From Propionibacteriaceae bacterium (lineage in GTDB: Bacteria; Actinomycetota; Actinomycetes; Propionibacteriales; Propionibacteriaceae): a stretch of DNA of 45,975 nucleotides. This document shows positions 32,921 through 42,325 of the stretch, one piece after another (the stretch's first letter is position 1; each line of letters begins with the position of its first letter). Under the pieces are notes generated by a model. The model searched no databases, had not been told where the DNA came from, and saw only the letters and a list, made by a program, of their open reading frames with translations. Both the position numbers and the translations under genes were made by a program. Location: the NCBI GenBank assembly GCA_031261455.1, contig JAISJP010000022.1, positions 1 to 45,975 of the forward strand, given 5' to 3'.

Positions 32921-34308
32921 GGCTCAATCACCCCCTGGGCGGCAGCGCGACGACGACGCGGACGCGGCGGTTCTTGACTGATCGACACTCCGGGTGGCGG
33001 GGCAACCACCGTCTGTCCAAACAGTGCAGACTTCTGATACGGGAAAAGCTCCCACGCGGGCAGACGATACCCGGCCTCAAACTCGGAGCGGAAGGCGGCG
33101 ATGGCGCTGGTCACGCAGGCCACAAAGCCGTCGGCCAGCGTGCAGAAGCTCTTTCCAGACACCTGGTCGCAGATGGCGAGAATCTTCTCGATGTCGCCCT
33201 CTTCGCCCTTGCCCTCTTCGAGGTTGGCGAGCAGTTGCACCAGCCACCAGCTACCCTCGCGGCACGGAGTGCACTTGCCGCAGGATTCGTGCTGGTAGAA
33301 CTCCACCCAGCGTCTTGTGGTGCGCACCACCGACACGGTGTCGTCAAAAAACTGCATCGCTTTGGTGCCCAGCATGGTGCCCGCTGCAGCCAGCGACTCG
33401 TAGTCCAACGGCACATCGAGATGCGCGGGAGTGAGCAGCGGGGTGGACGAGCCGCCGGGCGTAAAGAACTTGAGACGGTGACCCTCGCGGATGCCGCTAG
33501 CGATTTCGAGCAGTTGCCGGGTGGTGATGCCCAGCGGGGCCTCGTACTGGCCGGGTTTGCGCACATGCCCGGACAGCGAGTAGATGGTGGAACCTTGGCT
33601 CTTTTCGGTGCCCATCTGCGCGTACCACGCGGACCCGTTGGCGAGGATCGCCGGGACGGACGCGATGGATTCGCAGTTGTTGACCACCGTTGGGCTGGCG
33701 TACAAGCCCTCGACTGCGGGGAATGGGGGACGCAGACGTGGCTGACCACGGCGTCCCTCCAGCGAGTCCAGCAGCGCGGTCTCTTCGCCGCAGATGTAGG
33801 CACCGGCACCGGCGTGTACCGTGATGTCCAGCGAGAATCCGGAGCCGAGAATGTTGCGTCCGAGGTAGCCAGCGGCGTATGCCTCCTCGACGGCGGCGCG
33901 CACTCGGCGGATGACGTGCAGCACCTCGCCTCGAATATAGATGAACGCCCGGTGAGCGCCAACCGCATAGGCGGCGATGATGGCACCCTCAATAACCAAC
34001 TGCGGGCTGGCTAGCAGCAACGGCATATCTTTGCAGGTGCCCGGCTCGGATTCGTCACAGTTGACCACTAAGTACTTGGGTTTGGGGTTTGAGACGGGGA
34101 TGAACCCCCACTTCATGCCCGTGGGGAATCCGGCACCACCGCGTCCGCGCAGCCCAGAAGCCTTGACGCTGTCGATCACGGCGGTGGGAGTCATTGCAAA
34201 GGCGGTTCTCAGGCCCCGGTAGCCGCCGTTGTTTAGGTACGTTTGGAGCTTCCACGAGCGCGGCTTGTCCCACGTCTGGGTGAGAATTGGAGTCAGCATG
34301 TCAGTCAC
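32917..34308 (-). CDS. nuoF: NADH-quinone oxidoreductase subunit F
   Basis: A 463-residue flavoprotein where NADH is oxidised. NADH/FMN motifs GLRGRGGAGFPTGMKW and NCDESEPGTCKD, the GAGAYICGEETALL loop, and the N3 4Fe-4S ligands ESCGKCTPCREG with the fourth Cys in SFCTLADG are present. A basic/Pro-rich tail of about 30 residues follows the conserved fold. Overlaps nuoE by 4 nt. Confidence 0.97.
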   Translation of the reverse strand: MTDMLTPILTQTWDKPRSWKLQTYLNNGGYRGLRTAFAMTPTAVIDSVKASGLRGRGGAGFPTGMKWGFIPVSNPKPKYLVVNCDESEPGTCKDMPLLLASPQLVIEGAIIAAYAVGAHRAFIYIRGEVLHVIRRVRAAVEEAYAAGYLGRNILGSGFSLDITVHAGAGAYICGEETALLDSLEGRRGQPRLRPPFPAVEGLYASPTVVNNCESIASVPAILANGSAWYAQMGTEKSQGSTIYSLSGHVRKPGQYEAPLGITTRQLLEIASGIREGHRLKFFTPGGSSTPLLTPAHLDVPLDYESLAAAGTMLGTKAMQFFDDTVSVVRTTRRWVEFYQHESCGKCTPCREGSWWLVQLLANLEEGKGEEGDIEKILAICDQVSGKSFCTLADGFVACVTSAIAAFRSEFEAGYRLPAWELFPYQKSALFGQTVVAPPPGVSISQEPPRPRRRRAAAQGVIEP

Positions 34309-35039
34309 TGCGCGGCTCCCGTCATGCTCTTGGCGTCGGGGGCGCGCCAGTTGTTGACGCGGGCAGCCTGCACTCCGGCCAGCGACGCCTCACCGGCACC
34401 CGGGCCTTCGTCCGCACGACCATCCGAGAACCCAGCGATCACCCTTTCGGCCTCGCGCCATGAGGTGAGCTGCGCGCCACGCGGGCTCTGCACCCGGTTG
34501 CCCACGCGTAGATCATCGAGCAACTTCTCGACCTTGTCGGGCGTCATGTTGTCGAAAAACTCCCAGTTAACCATCATAACAGGCGCAAAGTCACACGCTG
34601 CGTTGCACTCAATGGCTTCCAGCGAGAACTTGCCGTCTGGGCTGGTCTCGCCGTCCTTAATGCCCAGTTTCTCGGACACGCGCTCCATAAGGATGTCGCC
34701 ACCCATGACCGCGCACAGGGCTGTGCGACACACCCCAATGTGGTGTTGACCAGCGGCTTTGCGCTTGAACATGGTGTAGAACGTTGCCACGCCCACCACG
34801 GCGGCGGCGGAGATGCCCAGCAGTTCGGCGCACACCCGCACACCGACGGAACTCACTCGTCCGTCAACGCTTTGCACCAAATGCAGCATCGGGATGAGCG
34901 CCGAGCGCGGCTGCGGATAGGCGGCCATCAGTTCACGCATCTCGTCGAGGGTGCGGGCGTCAATGTTGGTTGACTCGTCAGTGTAGTCCACCCCGCCAGT
35001 GTCGGACAGGTCGAACAAGAACTCTTGTGTGCCACTCAT
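34305..35039 (-). CDS. nuoE: NADH-quinone oxidoreductase subunit E
   Basis: A 244-residue thioredoxin-fold subunit with 2Fe-2S cluster N1a ligands GVCRTALC and ECNAACD. GVATFYTMFKRK is the usual helix before them. The last about 60 residues are an extra Gly/Ala-rich tail. Starts in a 4-nt overlap with nuoD. Confidence 0.95.
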   Translation of the reverse strand: MSGTQEFLFDLSDTGGVDYTDESTNIDARTLDEMRELMAAYPQPRSALIPMLHLVQSVDGRVSSVGVRVCAELLGISAAAVVGVATFYTMFKRKAAGQHHIGVCRTALCAVMGGDILMERVSEKLGIKDGETSPDGKFSLEAIECNAACDFAPVMMVNWEFFDNMTPDKVEKLLDDLRVGNRVQSPRGAQLTSWREAERVIAGFSDGRADEGPGAGEASLAGVQAARVNNWRAPDAKSMTGAAQ

Positions 35040-36562
35040 CTGTCAACACCTCCCATCACCGGATCAAGTGAGGCGACCGCCATCACCACGTCGGAGAGCA
35101 TGCCGCCCTCACACATGATGGGCAGCGCCTGCACGTGGTTGAACCCAGGGTCGCGCAGGTGTACGCGGTAGGGCTGGGTGCCGCCGTCCGAAACCAGATG
35201 CACGCCCAACTCGCCTGCCGGGGCCTCCACGGCCTGATACACCTGACCGGCAGGCACATGGAACCCCTGCGATGCGATCTTGAAGTGATGAATCAGCGAC
35301 TCCATAGAGGTGCCCATGATCTCTTTGACGTGCGTGAACGAGTTGCCCTGACCGTCCGGACCCACAACTAGATCAGACACCGCGCCGATGTGGGCGTCGT
35401 CAATCATGTGACGCTGCCCTTGGCTGTCCTTCAGACGGGCAAGGCACTGCTGCAAGATGCGCACCGACTCGTCCATCTCGTTGAGACGGATGACCACGCG
35501 GCCATAGGCGTCACAAGAGTCAGCGGTGCAGACATTGAAGTCGTATTGCTCGTAGCCACAGTAGGGTTGCGTCTTGCGCAGGTCCCACGGATAGCCGGTA
35601 GAGCGCAGTGGTGGACCGGAGACACCCAGCGCCATGCACGCGCTCAGGTTCAGGTAGGCCACGCCCTGAGTGCGCATCTTGAAGATGGGGTTGTCAAGCA
35701 TAAATTGGGACAGTTCGGGCAGGTTGCGGCGCAGTTGCGCGATGAGTTCGCCCAGCAGGTCAAGACCGTTCTCGGGCAGGTCAACAGCTACGCCGCCCGG
35801 ACGGATGTAGGCGTTATTCATGCGCAGGCCGGAGACCGCCTCCATGAAGTCAAGACAGCGTTCCCGCTCGCGCAACGCCACCATCGTCACGCTAGTTGCG
35901 CCCAACTCAAGGCCGCCGGAACCGACCGCGATCAGATGGGACGCGATGCGGTTGACCTCCATCATCATCACCCGCAGCGTGTTGGCGCGCGCCGGGATGG
36001 CGTCAGTGATACCCAAAGCCTTGTCAACGGCCAGACAGTAGGCGGCCTCGTTGAAGATATTTGCCACGTAGTTGGCGCGCGTGGCAATCGGCGAACCCTG
36101 CACCCACGAGCGGTACTCGAACGTCTTCTCAATGCCGGTGTGCAGGTAGCCGATGGACGGGCGCAGGCTCAGCACCGTCTCGCCGTCCAACTCGATGACT
36201 AGCCGCATCACGCCGTGGGTGGACGGGTGGACCGGGCCCATGTTGACGACGATAACCTCGTCGCTGCGACCGCGCTGCTCGGCGACGATCTGGTCCCAGT
36301 CGCCACCGTTGCTGAGGTATGCCTGTGCGCCCTCCGGCTCGTCGCCTTGGGCGAAGAAACCGGGGAGGTGGTCTTCTGGGTGTGGGGTGCCAGATCCGGG
36401 CGCCTGGTTGGTTGGGTTGGCTTGGTTGGGTTGGCTGAACGCATTGGCAGCGCCGCCGGTTGGGCTGGCCGCGCCAGCCGCACTTGCTGCGGTCGCCTCA
36501 GGGGTCACTGGAGTAACCTTTGGCGTTTTGGGGGTTCTGGGGGTCCGATTCAAGATGCTCAC
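35036..36562 (-). CDS. nuoD: NADH-quinone oxidoreductase subunit D
   Basis: A 508-residue quinone-site subunit. Quinone-contact loop GPVHPSTHGVMRL and SIGYLHTGIEK are present, with later family segments RPGGVAVDLP and CEGGMLSDVV. The first about 85 residues are a low-complexity Pro/Thr/Ala/Asn linker (for example TPRTPKTPKVTPVTPEAT) that the family does not need; the conserved fold starts near IVVNMGPVH. Overlaps nuoC by 4 nt. Confidence 0.96.
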   Translation of the reverse strand: MSILNRTPRTPKTPKVTPVTPEATAASAAGAASPTGGAANAFSQPNQANPTNQAPGSGTPHPEDHLPGFFAQGDEPEGAQAYLSNGGDWDQIVAEQRGRSDEVIVVNMGPVHPSTHGVMRLVIELDGETVLSLRPSIGYLHTGIEKTFEYRSWVQGSPIATRANYVANIFNEAAYCLAVDKALGITDAIPARANTLRVMMMEVNRIASHLIAVGSGGLELGATSVTMVALRERERCLDFMEAVSGLRMNNAYIRPGGVAVDLPENGLDLLGELIAQLRRNLPELSQFMLDNPIFKMRTQGVAYLNLSACMALGVSGPPLRSTGYPWDLRKTQPYCGYEQYDFNVCTADSCDAYGRVVIRLNEMDESVRILQQCLARLKDSQGQRHMIDDAHIGAVSDLVVGPDGQGNSFTHVKEIMGTSMESLIHHFKIASQGFHVPAGQVYQAVEAPAGELGVHLVSDGGTQPYRVHLRDPGFNHVQALPIMCEGGMLSDVVMAVASLDPVMGGVDR

Positions 36563-37242
36563 TGCTGGTAGCTCCTTCGCTGCTCAACAGGCGGCACCGA
36601 AGCGCCCTTGAACTGCACGGGGATGCCACCCAGCGGGTAGTCCTTGCGCAACGGGTGACCCTCCCAGTCGTCGGGCATCAGGATGCGAGTGAGGCCGGGG
36701 TGACCCTCGAACATGATGCCGAACATGTCGTAGGTTTCGCGCTCGTGATAGTTAGCCATGGGGTAGATAGGCACGCACGACGGTGCGATTGGCCGCGCGT
36801 CGGGCAGGGCGATCTCGATGCGAATGCGACGGTTGTGCGTTATTGATAACAGTTGATAAACCACGTGAAGTTCTCCGCCGGCCTGTTCCGGGTAATGCAC
36901 GCCGGAGACGCTGCTGCAGATCTCAAAACGCAGCGACGGCTTGTCGCGCAGTGCCCGCAACAACTCCAGCAGACGCGCCGGAGTGGTCACAACGCTCAGT
37001 TCACCGCGCCACACAAACACCTGGAGTACGGCACCGTCAACCTCGGTCTCAATCTCGGCGATGCAGTCGTCAAACCACTCACCGTAGGGCATGCTGGCGG
37101 GCGCAGGCAGGCTCAGGGTGCGTTTCTGCCCGGCAAAACCGGACACGTCACCACTGCCGCTGCCGGAGCCCCACATGCCGTCACGCGTGCCGATGTAGGT
37201 TGGCGAAACTGGGCTGGCCGCGTTGATCAGGTCGTTACTCAT
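36559..37242 (-). CDS. nuoC: NADH-quinone oxidoreductase subunit C
   Basis: A 227-residue 30-kDa-type subunit of the hydrophilic arm. The signature ERETYDMFGIMFEGHP and the following RILMPDDWEGHPLRKDYPL are intact. The N-terminal 40 residues include a Gly/Ser-rich stretch (GSGSGSGDVSG). It is a separate gene, not fused with nuoD. It starts 7 nt past the nuoB stop. Confidence 0.96.
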   Translation of the reverse strand: MSNDLINAASPVSPTYIGTRDGMWGSGSGSGDVSGFAGQKRTLSLPAPASMPYGEWFDDCIAEIETEVDGAVLQVFVWRGELSVVTTPARLLELLRALRDKPSLRFEICSSVSGVHYPEQAGGELHVVYQLLSITHNRRIRIEIALPDARPIAPSCVPIYPMANYHERETYDMFGIMFEGHPGLTRILMPDDWEGHPLRKDYPLGGIPVQFKGASVPPVEQRRSYQQ

Positions 37243-37249
37243 GCGGGCT

Positions 37250-37801
37250 TCACCTCCGGCTCAGTTCGTGAATGGGACAGGCGGCCAGCGCCTCCCGCTC
37301 GGCCTCTTCGCGCATATGCACGCGGTGAGCGCCCATCGGATCGCGGTAGACGAGGTTCTCTTTGAGCTTGAACATGGCGTCGATCAGTTGGTCAGGCCGG
37401 GGTGGGCAACCGGGCACATAGATGTCAACGGGGACGATATGGTCGCCGCCCTGCACCACCGCGTAGTTGTTGAAGATGCCGCCCGACGACGCGCACGCAC
37501 CCAGCGAGATCACCCATTTGGGCTCCGGCATCTGGTCGTAAAGGCGACGCACCACTGGGGCCATTTTCTGGCTCATTCGCCCCGACACGATCATCAGATC
37601 GGCTTGACGGGGGGACGCGCGAAACACTTCTTGTCCCCACCGGGAGGCGTCTGAGCGGGGGCCGCCGTATGAGATCATCTCGATGGAGCAGCAGGCTAAA
37701 CCCATAGTCAGCGGCCAGAAACTGGACTTGCGCATCCATCCGGCCACCGATTCAACGGTGGTCAGCAGAATGCCTGCGGGTACGTGATCTTCAAAACCCA
37801 T
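37250..37801 (-). CDS. nuoB: NADH-quinone oxidoreductase subunit B
   Basis: A 183-residue subunit binding cluster N2, the electron donor to quinone. Ligands are the tandem Cys37-Cys38 in GLACCSIEM, Cys103 in GACASSGG and Cys132 in [12 protein letters not shown] 37801 begins just 2 nt after the nuoA stop; the longer frame into nuoA is not homologous. Confidence 0.97.
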   Translation of the reverse strand: MGFEDHVPAGILLTTVESVAGWMRKSSFWPLTMGLACCSIEMISYGGPRSDASRWGQEVFRASPRQADLMIVSGRMSQKMAPVVRRLYDQMPEPKWVISLGACASSGGIFNNYAVVQGGDHIVPVDIYVPGCPPRPDQLIDAMFKLKENLVYRDPMGAHRVHMREEAEREALAACPIHELSRR

Positions 37802-37803
37802 GC

Positions 37804-38163
37804 TTACTCCCAGTCCAGACCGCCGCGTCGCAACACGTACAGGTAGGCGATGAAGGCGGCCGCGATGAAGATAATCATCTCGACAACGGCGAACGTGCCC
37901 AGATGGTCGAACGCTACGGCCCACGGGTAGAGAAACACGATCTCGATGTCAAAGATGATGAACAGCATGGCGGTGATGTAGTACTTGACGTCAAATCTGC
38001 CGCCGCCAGGGGGTGCGGGGGTGGGCTCGACGCCGCACTCGAACGAGTCATACTTGGTGCGATTGTAACGTTTTGGCCCAATGTTGATGCTCAGCCAGAT
38101 CATCAGGAACACAAACACAGTAGCCAAAGCCACCATGGCAACCAACGGGATGTACGGGTTCAT
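37804..38163 (-). CDS. nuoA: NADH-quinone oxidoreductase subunit A
   Basis: A 119-residue three-helix subunit, first of the 14-gene nuo operon. FECGVEP (41-47) is the conserved loop near the quinone site, followed by [23 protein letters not shown] 38163 has GAAGGGAG about 7 nt upstream. The 127 bp up to menJ contain a purine-rich stretch (on the minus strand) and could hold an internal promoter. Confidence 0.96.
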   Translation of the reverse strand: MNPYIPLVAMVALATVFVFLMIWLSINIGPKRYNRTKYDSFECGVEPTPAPPGGGRFDVKYYITAMLFIIFDIEIVFLYPWAVAFDHLGTFAVVEMIIFIAAAFIAYLYVLRRGGLDWE

Positions 38164-38290
38164 CAGCGTGCTCCCTTCCGTGCTCTGGTCCTCATCTTGG
38201 TCATCGCGCTCGTCCTCGTTCTCGTGGCATGAGCGAGCGGTGAGCTTGCGCGGGCGACCGCTGTTCTGGCTGCCACCAATGTCACAACTG

Positions 38291-39607
38291 TCATAACTGC
38301 CCCGCAAACTTGCTCAGGGCGGCTATCACGCGGCCATCCACATCGGCACCTGTACGCTCTCCAAGGTTGCCAAGCAACTTGTTGACCATGCGCATCAGCC
38401 GGGGACGGGGTAGGCCGTACTTCATACATAACCGCATTACGTGCGGATTTCCAACTAGATGCGCGAAAATGATACCTAACCGATAATAACCGCGCAGGCT
38501 GTCATTCAGCGCGTAACGGTAGCCGAACAGCGCCCGCTCGGCAGATATTGTTCCTAGTGAACGGGCTTTTGCCTCGACAATTGCGCTTGCGGCCAACTCG
38601 GCCGACTCCAGCGCATAGTCGATGCCCTCCCCGTTGAACGGGTTGACGCAGCCCGCCGCGTCGCCCACCAGCAACAGGCCGTTGCGATACACGGATGGCC
38701 GGTCGAGGGCCATCGGCAGCATCGCGCCCTTGATGTCCGATGCACGGGTGCTCTCGTTGATGCCGTACTCCGCCGGGAGGGACGCCACAAACTCGTCAAA
38801 CAGGTGGCGATAGTCGGTCTTACCGCAGGCGGTGGACAGCAGTCCGGCACCGACGTTAACCGTGCCGTTCCCAAGTGGGAAGACCCAGCCGTAGCCGGGG
38901 GCACTGCCGGAGAAGCCGAGATGCAGTTCGATGTGGTCGTCGTCTGTCTTGGGGGACGTGTAGTAGGCACGCATCGCGACACCCGAAATAGCGTTCGGTT
39001 TGCGGTCTAGACCCATTGCAGGGGCCAGCTTGGATGCCACCCCCTCGGCGGACACGACCACCGGCGCGGAGAACTCGCGACCGTCGCGGGTGCGCACCCC
39101 GGTGATGCGTCCGCGCTCGTTGATGATGGGTTCGGTGACAGCTGCGTTGGTGACCAGTTGGGCGCCCGCTGCTTGAGCGTGACGGGCAAGCGTCTCATCG
39201 AAGACTTCGCGACGCACACAGTATCCGGTCTCCGGCGTCTCCCACGTGAGCGGCCAAGGAAACTCGCAGGCCGCGTCGGTTGACTTGATGCGCAAACCCC
39301 TAGTCTCGTGCCAGCCTTCGGTGCTCACGCCAAGCTTGTGCAGCATGTGGACGGCGCGGGGGGTGATGCCGTCACCACAGGTCTTGTCGCGCGGGAAACT
39401 GGCCGCCTTCTCCAGCAGCAGCACGTTCACCCCCGCCTTGGCAAGGAACGCTGCCGTCGCGGAACCTGCAGGTCCGGCACCCACTACGATCACGTCTGCG
39501 CTTGTCGCGTTGATGTTGGCCGACGCTGGCGCGCTCGCGAACTGGCTCTCGGGGAGTCCGTCAGACCCACCGAGAGCCTCGTCAGCGGCCCGTCGTGCAG
39601 GACTCAT
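38291..39607 (-). CDS. Geranylgeranyl reductase family FAD enzyme (MenJ-like)
   Basis: A 438-residue flavoprotein. FAD site VIVVGAGPAGSATAAFLAK near residue 40, GDGITPRAV, and the second FAD motif LLLVGDAAGCVNPFNGEGID. Family members reduce isoprenoid double bonds; mycobacterial MenJ reduces one unit of the menaquinone tail. Placement directly before nuoA and in the same cluster as a polyprenyl synthase supports that role. ATG 39607 overlaps the aminotransferase stop by 4 nt, so they share a transcript. Confidence 0.9.
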   Translation of the reverse strand: MSPARRAADEALGGSDGLPESQFASAPASANINATSADVIVVGAGPAGSATAAFLAKAGVNVLLLEKAASFPRDKTCGDGITPRAVHMLHKLGVSTEGWHETRGLRIKSTDAACEFPWPLTWETPETGYCVRREVFDETLARHAQAAGAQLVTNAAVTEPIINERGRITGVRTRDGREFSAPVVVSAEGVASKLAPAMGLDRKPNAISGVAMRAYYTSPKTDDDHIELHLGFSGSAPGYGWVFPLGNGTVNVGAGLLSTACGKTDYRHLFDEFVASLPAEYGINESTRASDIKGAMLPMALDRPSVYRNGLLLVGDAAGCVNPFNGEGIDYALESAELAASAIVEAKARSLGTISAERALFGYRYALNDSLRGYYRLGIIFAHLVGNPHVMRLCMKYGLPRPRLMRMVNKLLGNLGERTGADVDGRVIAALSKFAGQL

Positions 39608-40812
39608 CTGATGGTCGCCAAGTAGTCGGCGAGACGTGAGATACCCTCCTTGAGCACCTCGGTTTCGGGTAGGGCGACCAACCGGAAGTGGTCGGGGTGG
39701 GGCCAGTTGAAGCCGGTGCCATGGCCGATCAACAGGTGCTGTTTGCGCAGTAGGTCGAGCGCCCAGGCCTCGTCGTCCTCAATGTGGTACATGTCAAGGT
39801 CGAGGCGCGGGAACAGGTAGAGAGCAGCCTTGGCTGGCACGCAGGAGACGCCGGGGATGTCGTTGAGCAGGTCAGCCGCGAGACGCAGTTGATCGTGCAT
39901 GCGCCCGCCCGGCGCGACAAGGTCGTCGATGGACTGGTAACCGCCGAGCGCAGTCTGGATCGTGTGCTGTGCGGGCACGTTCGGACACATGCGCATGTTC
40001 GCCAGCAGCGTGAAGCCCTCCAACAGGCTCTCGGCCTTGTGCAGCGGGCCGGTAACAACCACCCAACCGGCGCGCCAACCGCACGCGCGATACGCCTTTG
40101 ACAAGCCAGAATAGGTGAACGTCAGCACATCGTTGCCCGCCAACTTCGCGGTAGGCGTGTGGGTGCCCTGGTAGACGATCTTCTCGTATATCTCGTCAGA
40201 GAGCAGAATCAGGTCATGCTTGCGAGCCAAATCGACGATGGTCTGCACAGTCTGCTGCGAGTACACCGCGCCCGTCGGGTTGTTCGGATTGATGACGACG
40301 ATGGCGCGCGTCTGTGGCGTGATCTTGGACTCCAGATCAGCCAGATCGGGGTTCCACTCGTTGGCCTCGTCGCAGAGGTAATGCACGGCCTTGCCGCCGC
40401 ACAGCGTGACTGCGCCCGTCCAAAGCGGGTAGTCAGGAGCCGGTATCAGCACCTCGTCACCGATGTTGAGCAGGCATTGCAGCGTCATGGAGATCAGTTC
40501 GGACACCCCGTTGCCCAGCCAAACCTGGTCCACATCGACGTTCTGGCCCTTAGCCTGGTAGTAGTTCATCACGGCGGTGCGGGCGGAAAAGATGCCGCGC
40601 GAATCGGAGTAGCCCTCGGCGTCAACCAAGTTGGAGGCCAAGGCGCGCAACATCGACTCGGGAGCTCGGAAGCCAAACGGCGCCAAGTTGCCAATGTTGA
40701 GCTTCAGGATGCGCTCGCCCAGCGCCTCCATCTTCTGTGCCTCAACAAGATTGGGCCCGCGCACGTCATAGCGCACGCCGCGAAGCCGCTCCGCCTGCTC
40801 AAAGTTGCTCAT
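39604..40812 (-). CDS. PLP-dependent aminotransferase, alanine/aspartate type (AlaA-like)
   Basis: A 402-residue class I/II fold-type I aminotransferase. The PLP-binding Lys lies in SGLSKAYRACGWRAGW, with NPNNPTGAVYS and LLSDEIYEKIVY before it. The N-terminal SNFEQAERLRGVRYDVRGP matches the AlaA/AlaT glutamate-pyruvate aminotransferases. ATG 40812 follows GGTTCAGGGAAC. It is followed at once by menJ; upstream is an AT-rich stretch (TATTATTTTA on the minus strand) fit for a promoter. Confidence 0.93.
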   Translation of the reverse strand: MSNFEQAERLRGVRYDVRGPNLVEAQKMEALGERILKLNIGNLAPFGFRAPESMLRALASNLVDAEGYSDSRGIFSARTAVMNYYQAKGQNVDVDQVWLGNGVSELISMTLQCLLNIGDEVLIPAPDYPLWTGAVTLCGGKAVHYLCDEANEWNPDLADLESKITPQTRAIVVINPNNPTGAVYSQQTVQTIVDLARKHDLILLSDEIYEKIVYQGTHTPTAKLAGNDVLTFTYSGLSKAYRACGWRAGWVVVTGPLHKAESLLEGFTLLANMRMCPNVPAQHTIQTALGGYQSIDDLVAPGGRMHDQLRLAADLLNDIPGVSCVPAKAALYLFPRLDLDMYHIEDDEAWALDLLRKQHLLIGHGTGFNWPHPDHFRLVALPETEVLKEGISRLADYLATIR

Positions 40813-40876
40813 GTTCCCTGAACCCCTTCTTCGACATCCGTAAAATAATATTCTCTCACATTTGCCCCATGGGCCG

Positions 40877-42217
40877 TCACTTCTCTTCGCCCCAGAGGAG
40901 GGGGAGGATGCGGGCGTGGTGGAGTTGCGGGTCGTCGTCGGCTAGGGAGCGGACTGGGCCGATGTCGGTTTCGCGGGTCTCGAAGCGGACGGTCACGACA
41001 CCGTGACCGGCACCCCAAACCCAGCCGCGGCCGTGTTGGTCGTGGATCACGTCGTCCCCGGGACGCCAGGCCATGCGGGTGTGCCGGGCGGAGCGGGAGG
41101 CGGGGGCCCCTTGGATGATCTGTTCGGTGATGGGTGACAGGTCCTCGTCGTCGAAGAGCGGCTCCTGCGCCACGTCCTCAAAGTTGGAAAGCCCCAAGCC
41201 CAGCAGCCGCACGCCGGGCGACACGTCGATGCCAGCGAGTAGGCCGATGGCCGCCGAGGCGATGCGCTCCGCCCGGTCGGTGGCACCGCTCAGCGTGCGG
41301 GAGCGCGTGAAGGTGGTGAAGTCCCGCCAGCGGACCTTCAGATGGATGGTGCGGGCAAACAATCCCTGCTTGACTAGCGACTTTGCCAGCAGAACGGCAT
41401 CGGTCTGCACGATCTTCTCAAGCTCTTCGCGACTGTAGATGTCCTCGGCGAAAGTGTCCTCCATGCTGGTGGACTTGGCCTCGCGGAAGGTGGTGATGCC
41501 GCGATAGTCGATGGCGTAGGCGATGCGCTTCAGCCAGTCGGCACTCGACTTACCGACCTCGCGGATCAACTCCTTGTCGTCAACACCCTGCAGGTCGCCG
41601 ATGGTGCGCACCGACAGATGCGCGAGCCGCTCGAACGTCGCCGGACCGACACCGGGCACCGCGCGCACCGGCAGCGGCGAGATGAACTCCACCTCATGCC
41701 CGGGAGGAATGATGAACTGCCCGTTCGGTTTGGCCTCCTCGCTAGCCACCTTCGCTAGGAACTTGGACGACCCCACCCCGACCGAGGCGATCAGCCCTTC
41801 GGTACGCTCGGTCAGTTCGGCGCGAAGCTCGGTGACCATCGCCTCCAGCGCACCCAGGTTGGTGCAGTCAGTGCCCCCTGCAGCCAAGTCAACGTAGGCC
41901 TCATCTAGGCTGAGGGGCTGCACCAACGGGGACAGTTCCCGCAGCAGATTCATGACGATACGGCTGGACTCGTGGTAGGCGCGGAACCGTCCCGACAGGA
42001 CCGCCGCATGCGGTGCAAGGCGACGCGCGTCCACCATGCGCATGGCAGAGTGCACGCCAAACACGCGGGCCTCGTAGCTCGCGGTGCTCACCACGCCACG
42101 CCCCGCCACGCCGCCGACGATCACCGGTTTGCCGCGCAGACTCGGCTTGTCGCGCTGCTCCACCGACGCAAAGAACGCGTCAAGATCAAGATGCAGGATG
42201 GACGCCGTCGATCTCAT
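40877..42217 (-). CDS. dinB: DNA polymerase IV (Y family)
   Basis: A 446-residue translesion polymerase. Catalytic carboxylates in HLDLDAFFASVE and LSLDEAYVDL, with the steric-gate aromatic in FFASVEQ; finger segment GGVAGRGVVSTASYEAR; helix-hairpin-helix around AVPGVGPATFERL. A clamp-binding QEPLF occurs near residue 355. About 75 residues beyond it (WRPGDDVIHDQHGRGWVW ...) form an extra small beta domain seen in some actinobacterial DinB proteins. Same strand as folA, 108 bp downstream of it. Confidence 0.94.
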   Translation of the reverse strand: MRSTASILHLDLDAFFASVEQRDKPSLRGKPVIVGGVAGRGVVSTASYEARVFGVHSAMRMVDARRLAPHAAVLSGRFRAYHESSRIVMNLLRELSPLVQPLSLDEAYVDLAAGGTDCTNLGALEAMVTELRAELTERTEGLIASVGVGSSKFLAKVASEEAKPNGQFIIPPGHEVEFISPLPVRAVPGVGPATFERLAHLSVRTIGDLQGVDDKELIREVGKSSADWLKRIAYAIDYRGITTFREAKSTSMEDTFAEDIYSREELEKIVQTDAVLLAKSLVKQGLFARTIHLKVRWRDFTTFTRSRTLSGATDRAERIASAAIGLLAGIDVSPGVRLLGLGLSNFEDVAQEPLFDDEDLSPITEQIIQGAPASRSARHTRMAWRPGDDVIHDQHGRGWVWGAGHGVVTVRFETRETDIGPVRSLADDDPQLHHARILPLLWGEEK

Positions 42218-42325
42218 CTGCCCGGCCTATCGACTTGACGGCTGCTCCAGGCGCACACTGTCGCCGCACAATGGCAGGTATGAACGCGGGAGTTCATGGG
42301 TCACTCATCTCGCCGTGCTCGAATG

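Noticed and set aside
32974..34014. 346-codon plus-strand frame opposite nuoF
   Set aside because: Shadow of nuoF; no recognisable motif and no ribosome-binding site.
35390..36202. 270-codon plus-strand frame opposite nuoD
   Set aside because: Shadow of nuoD.
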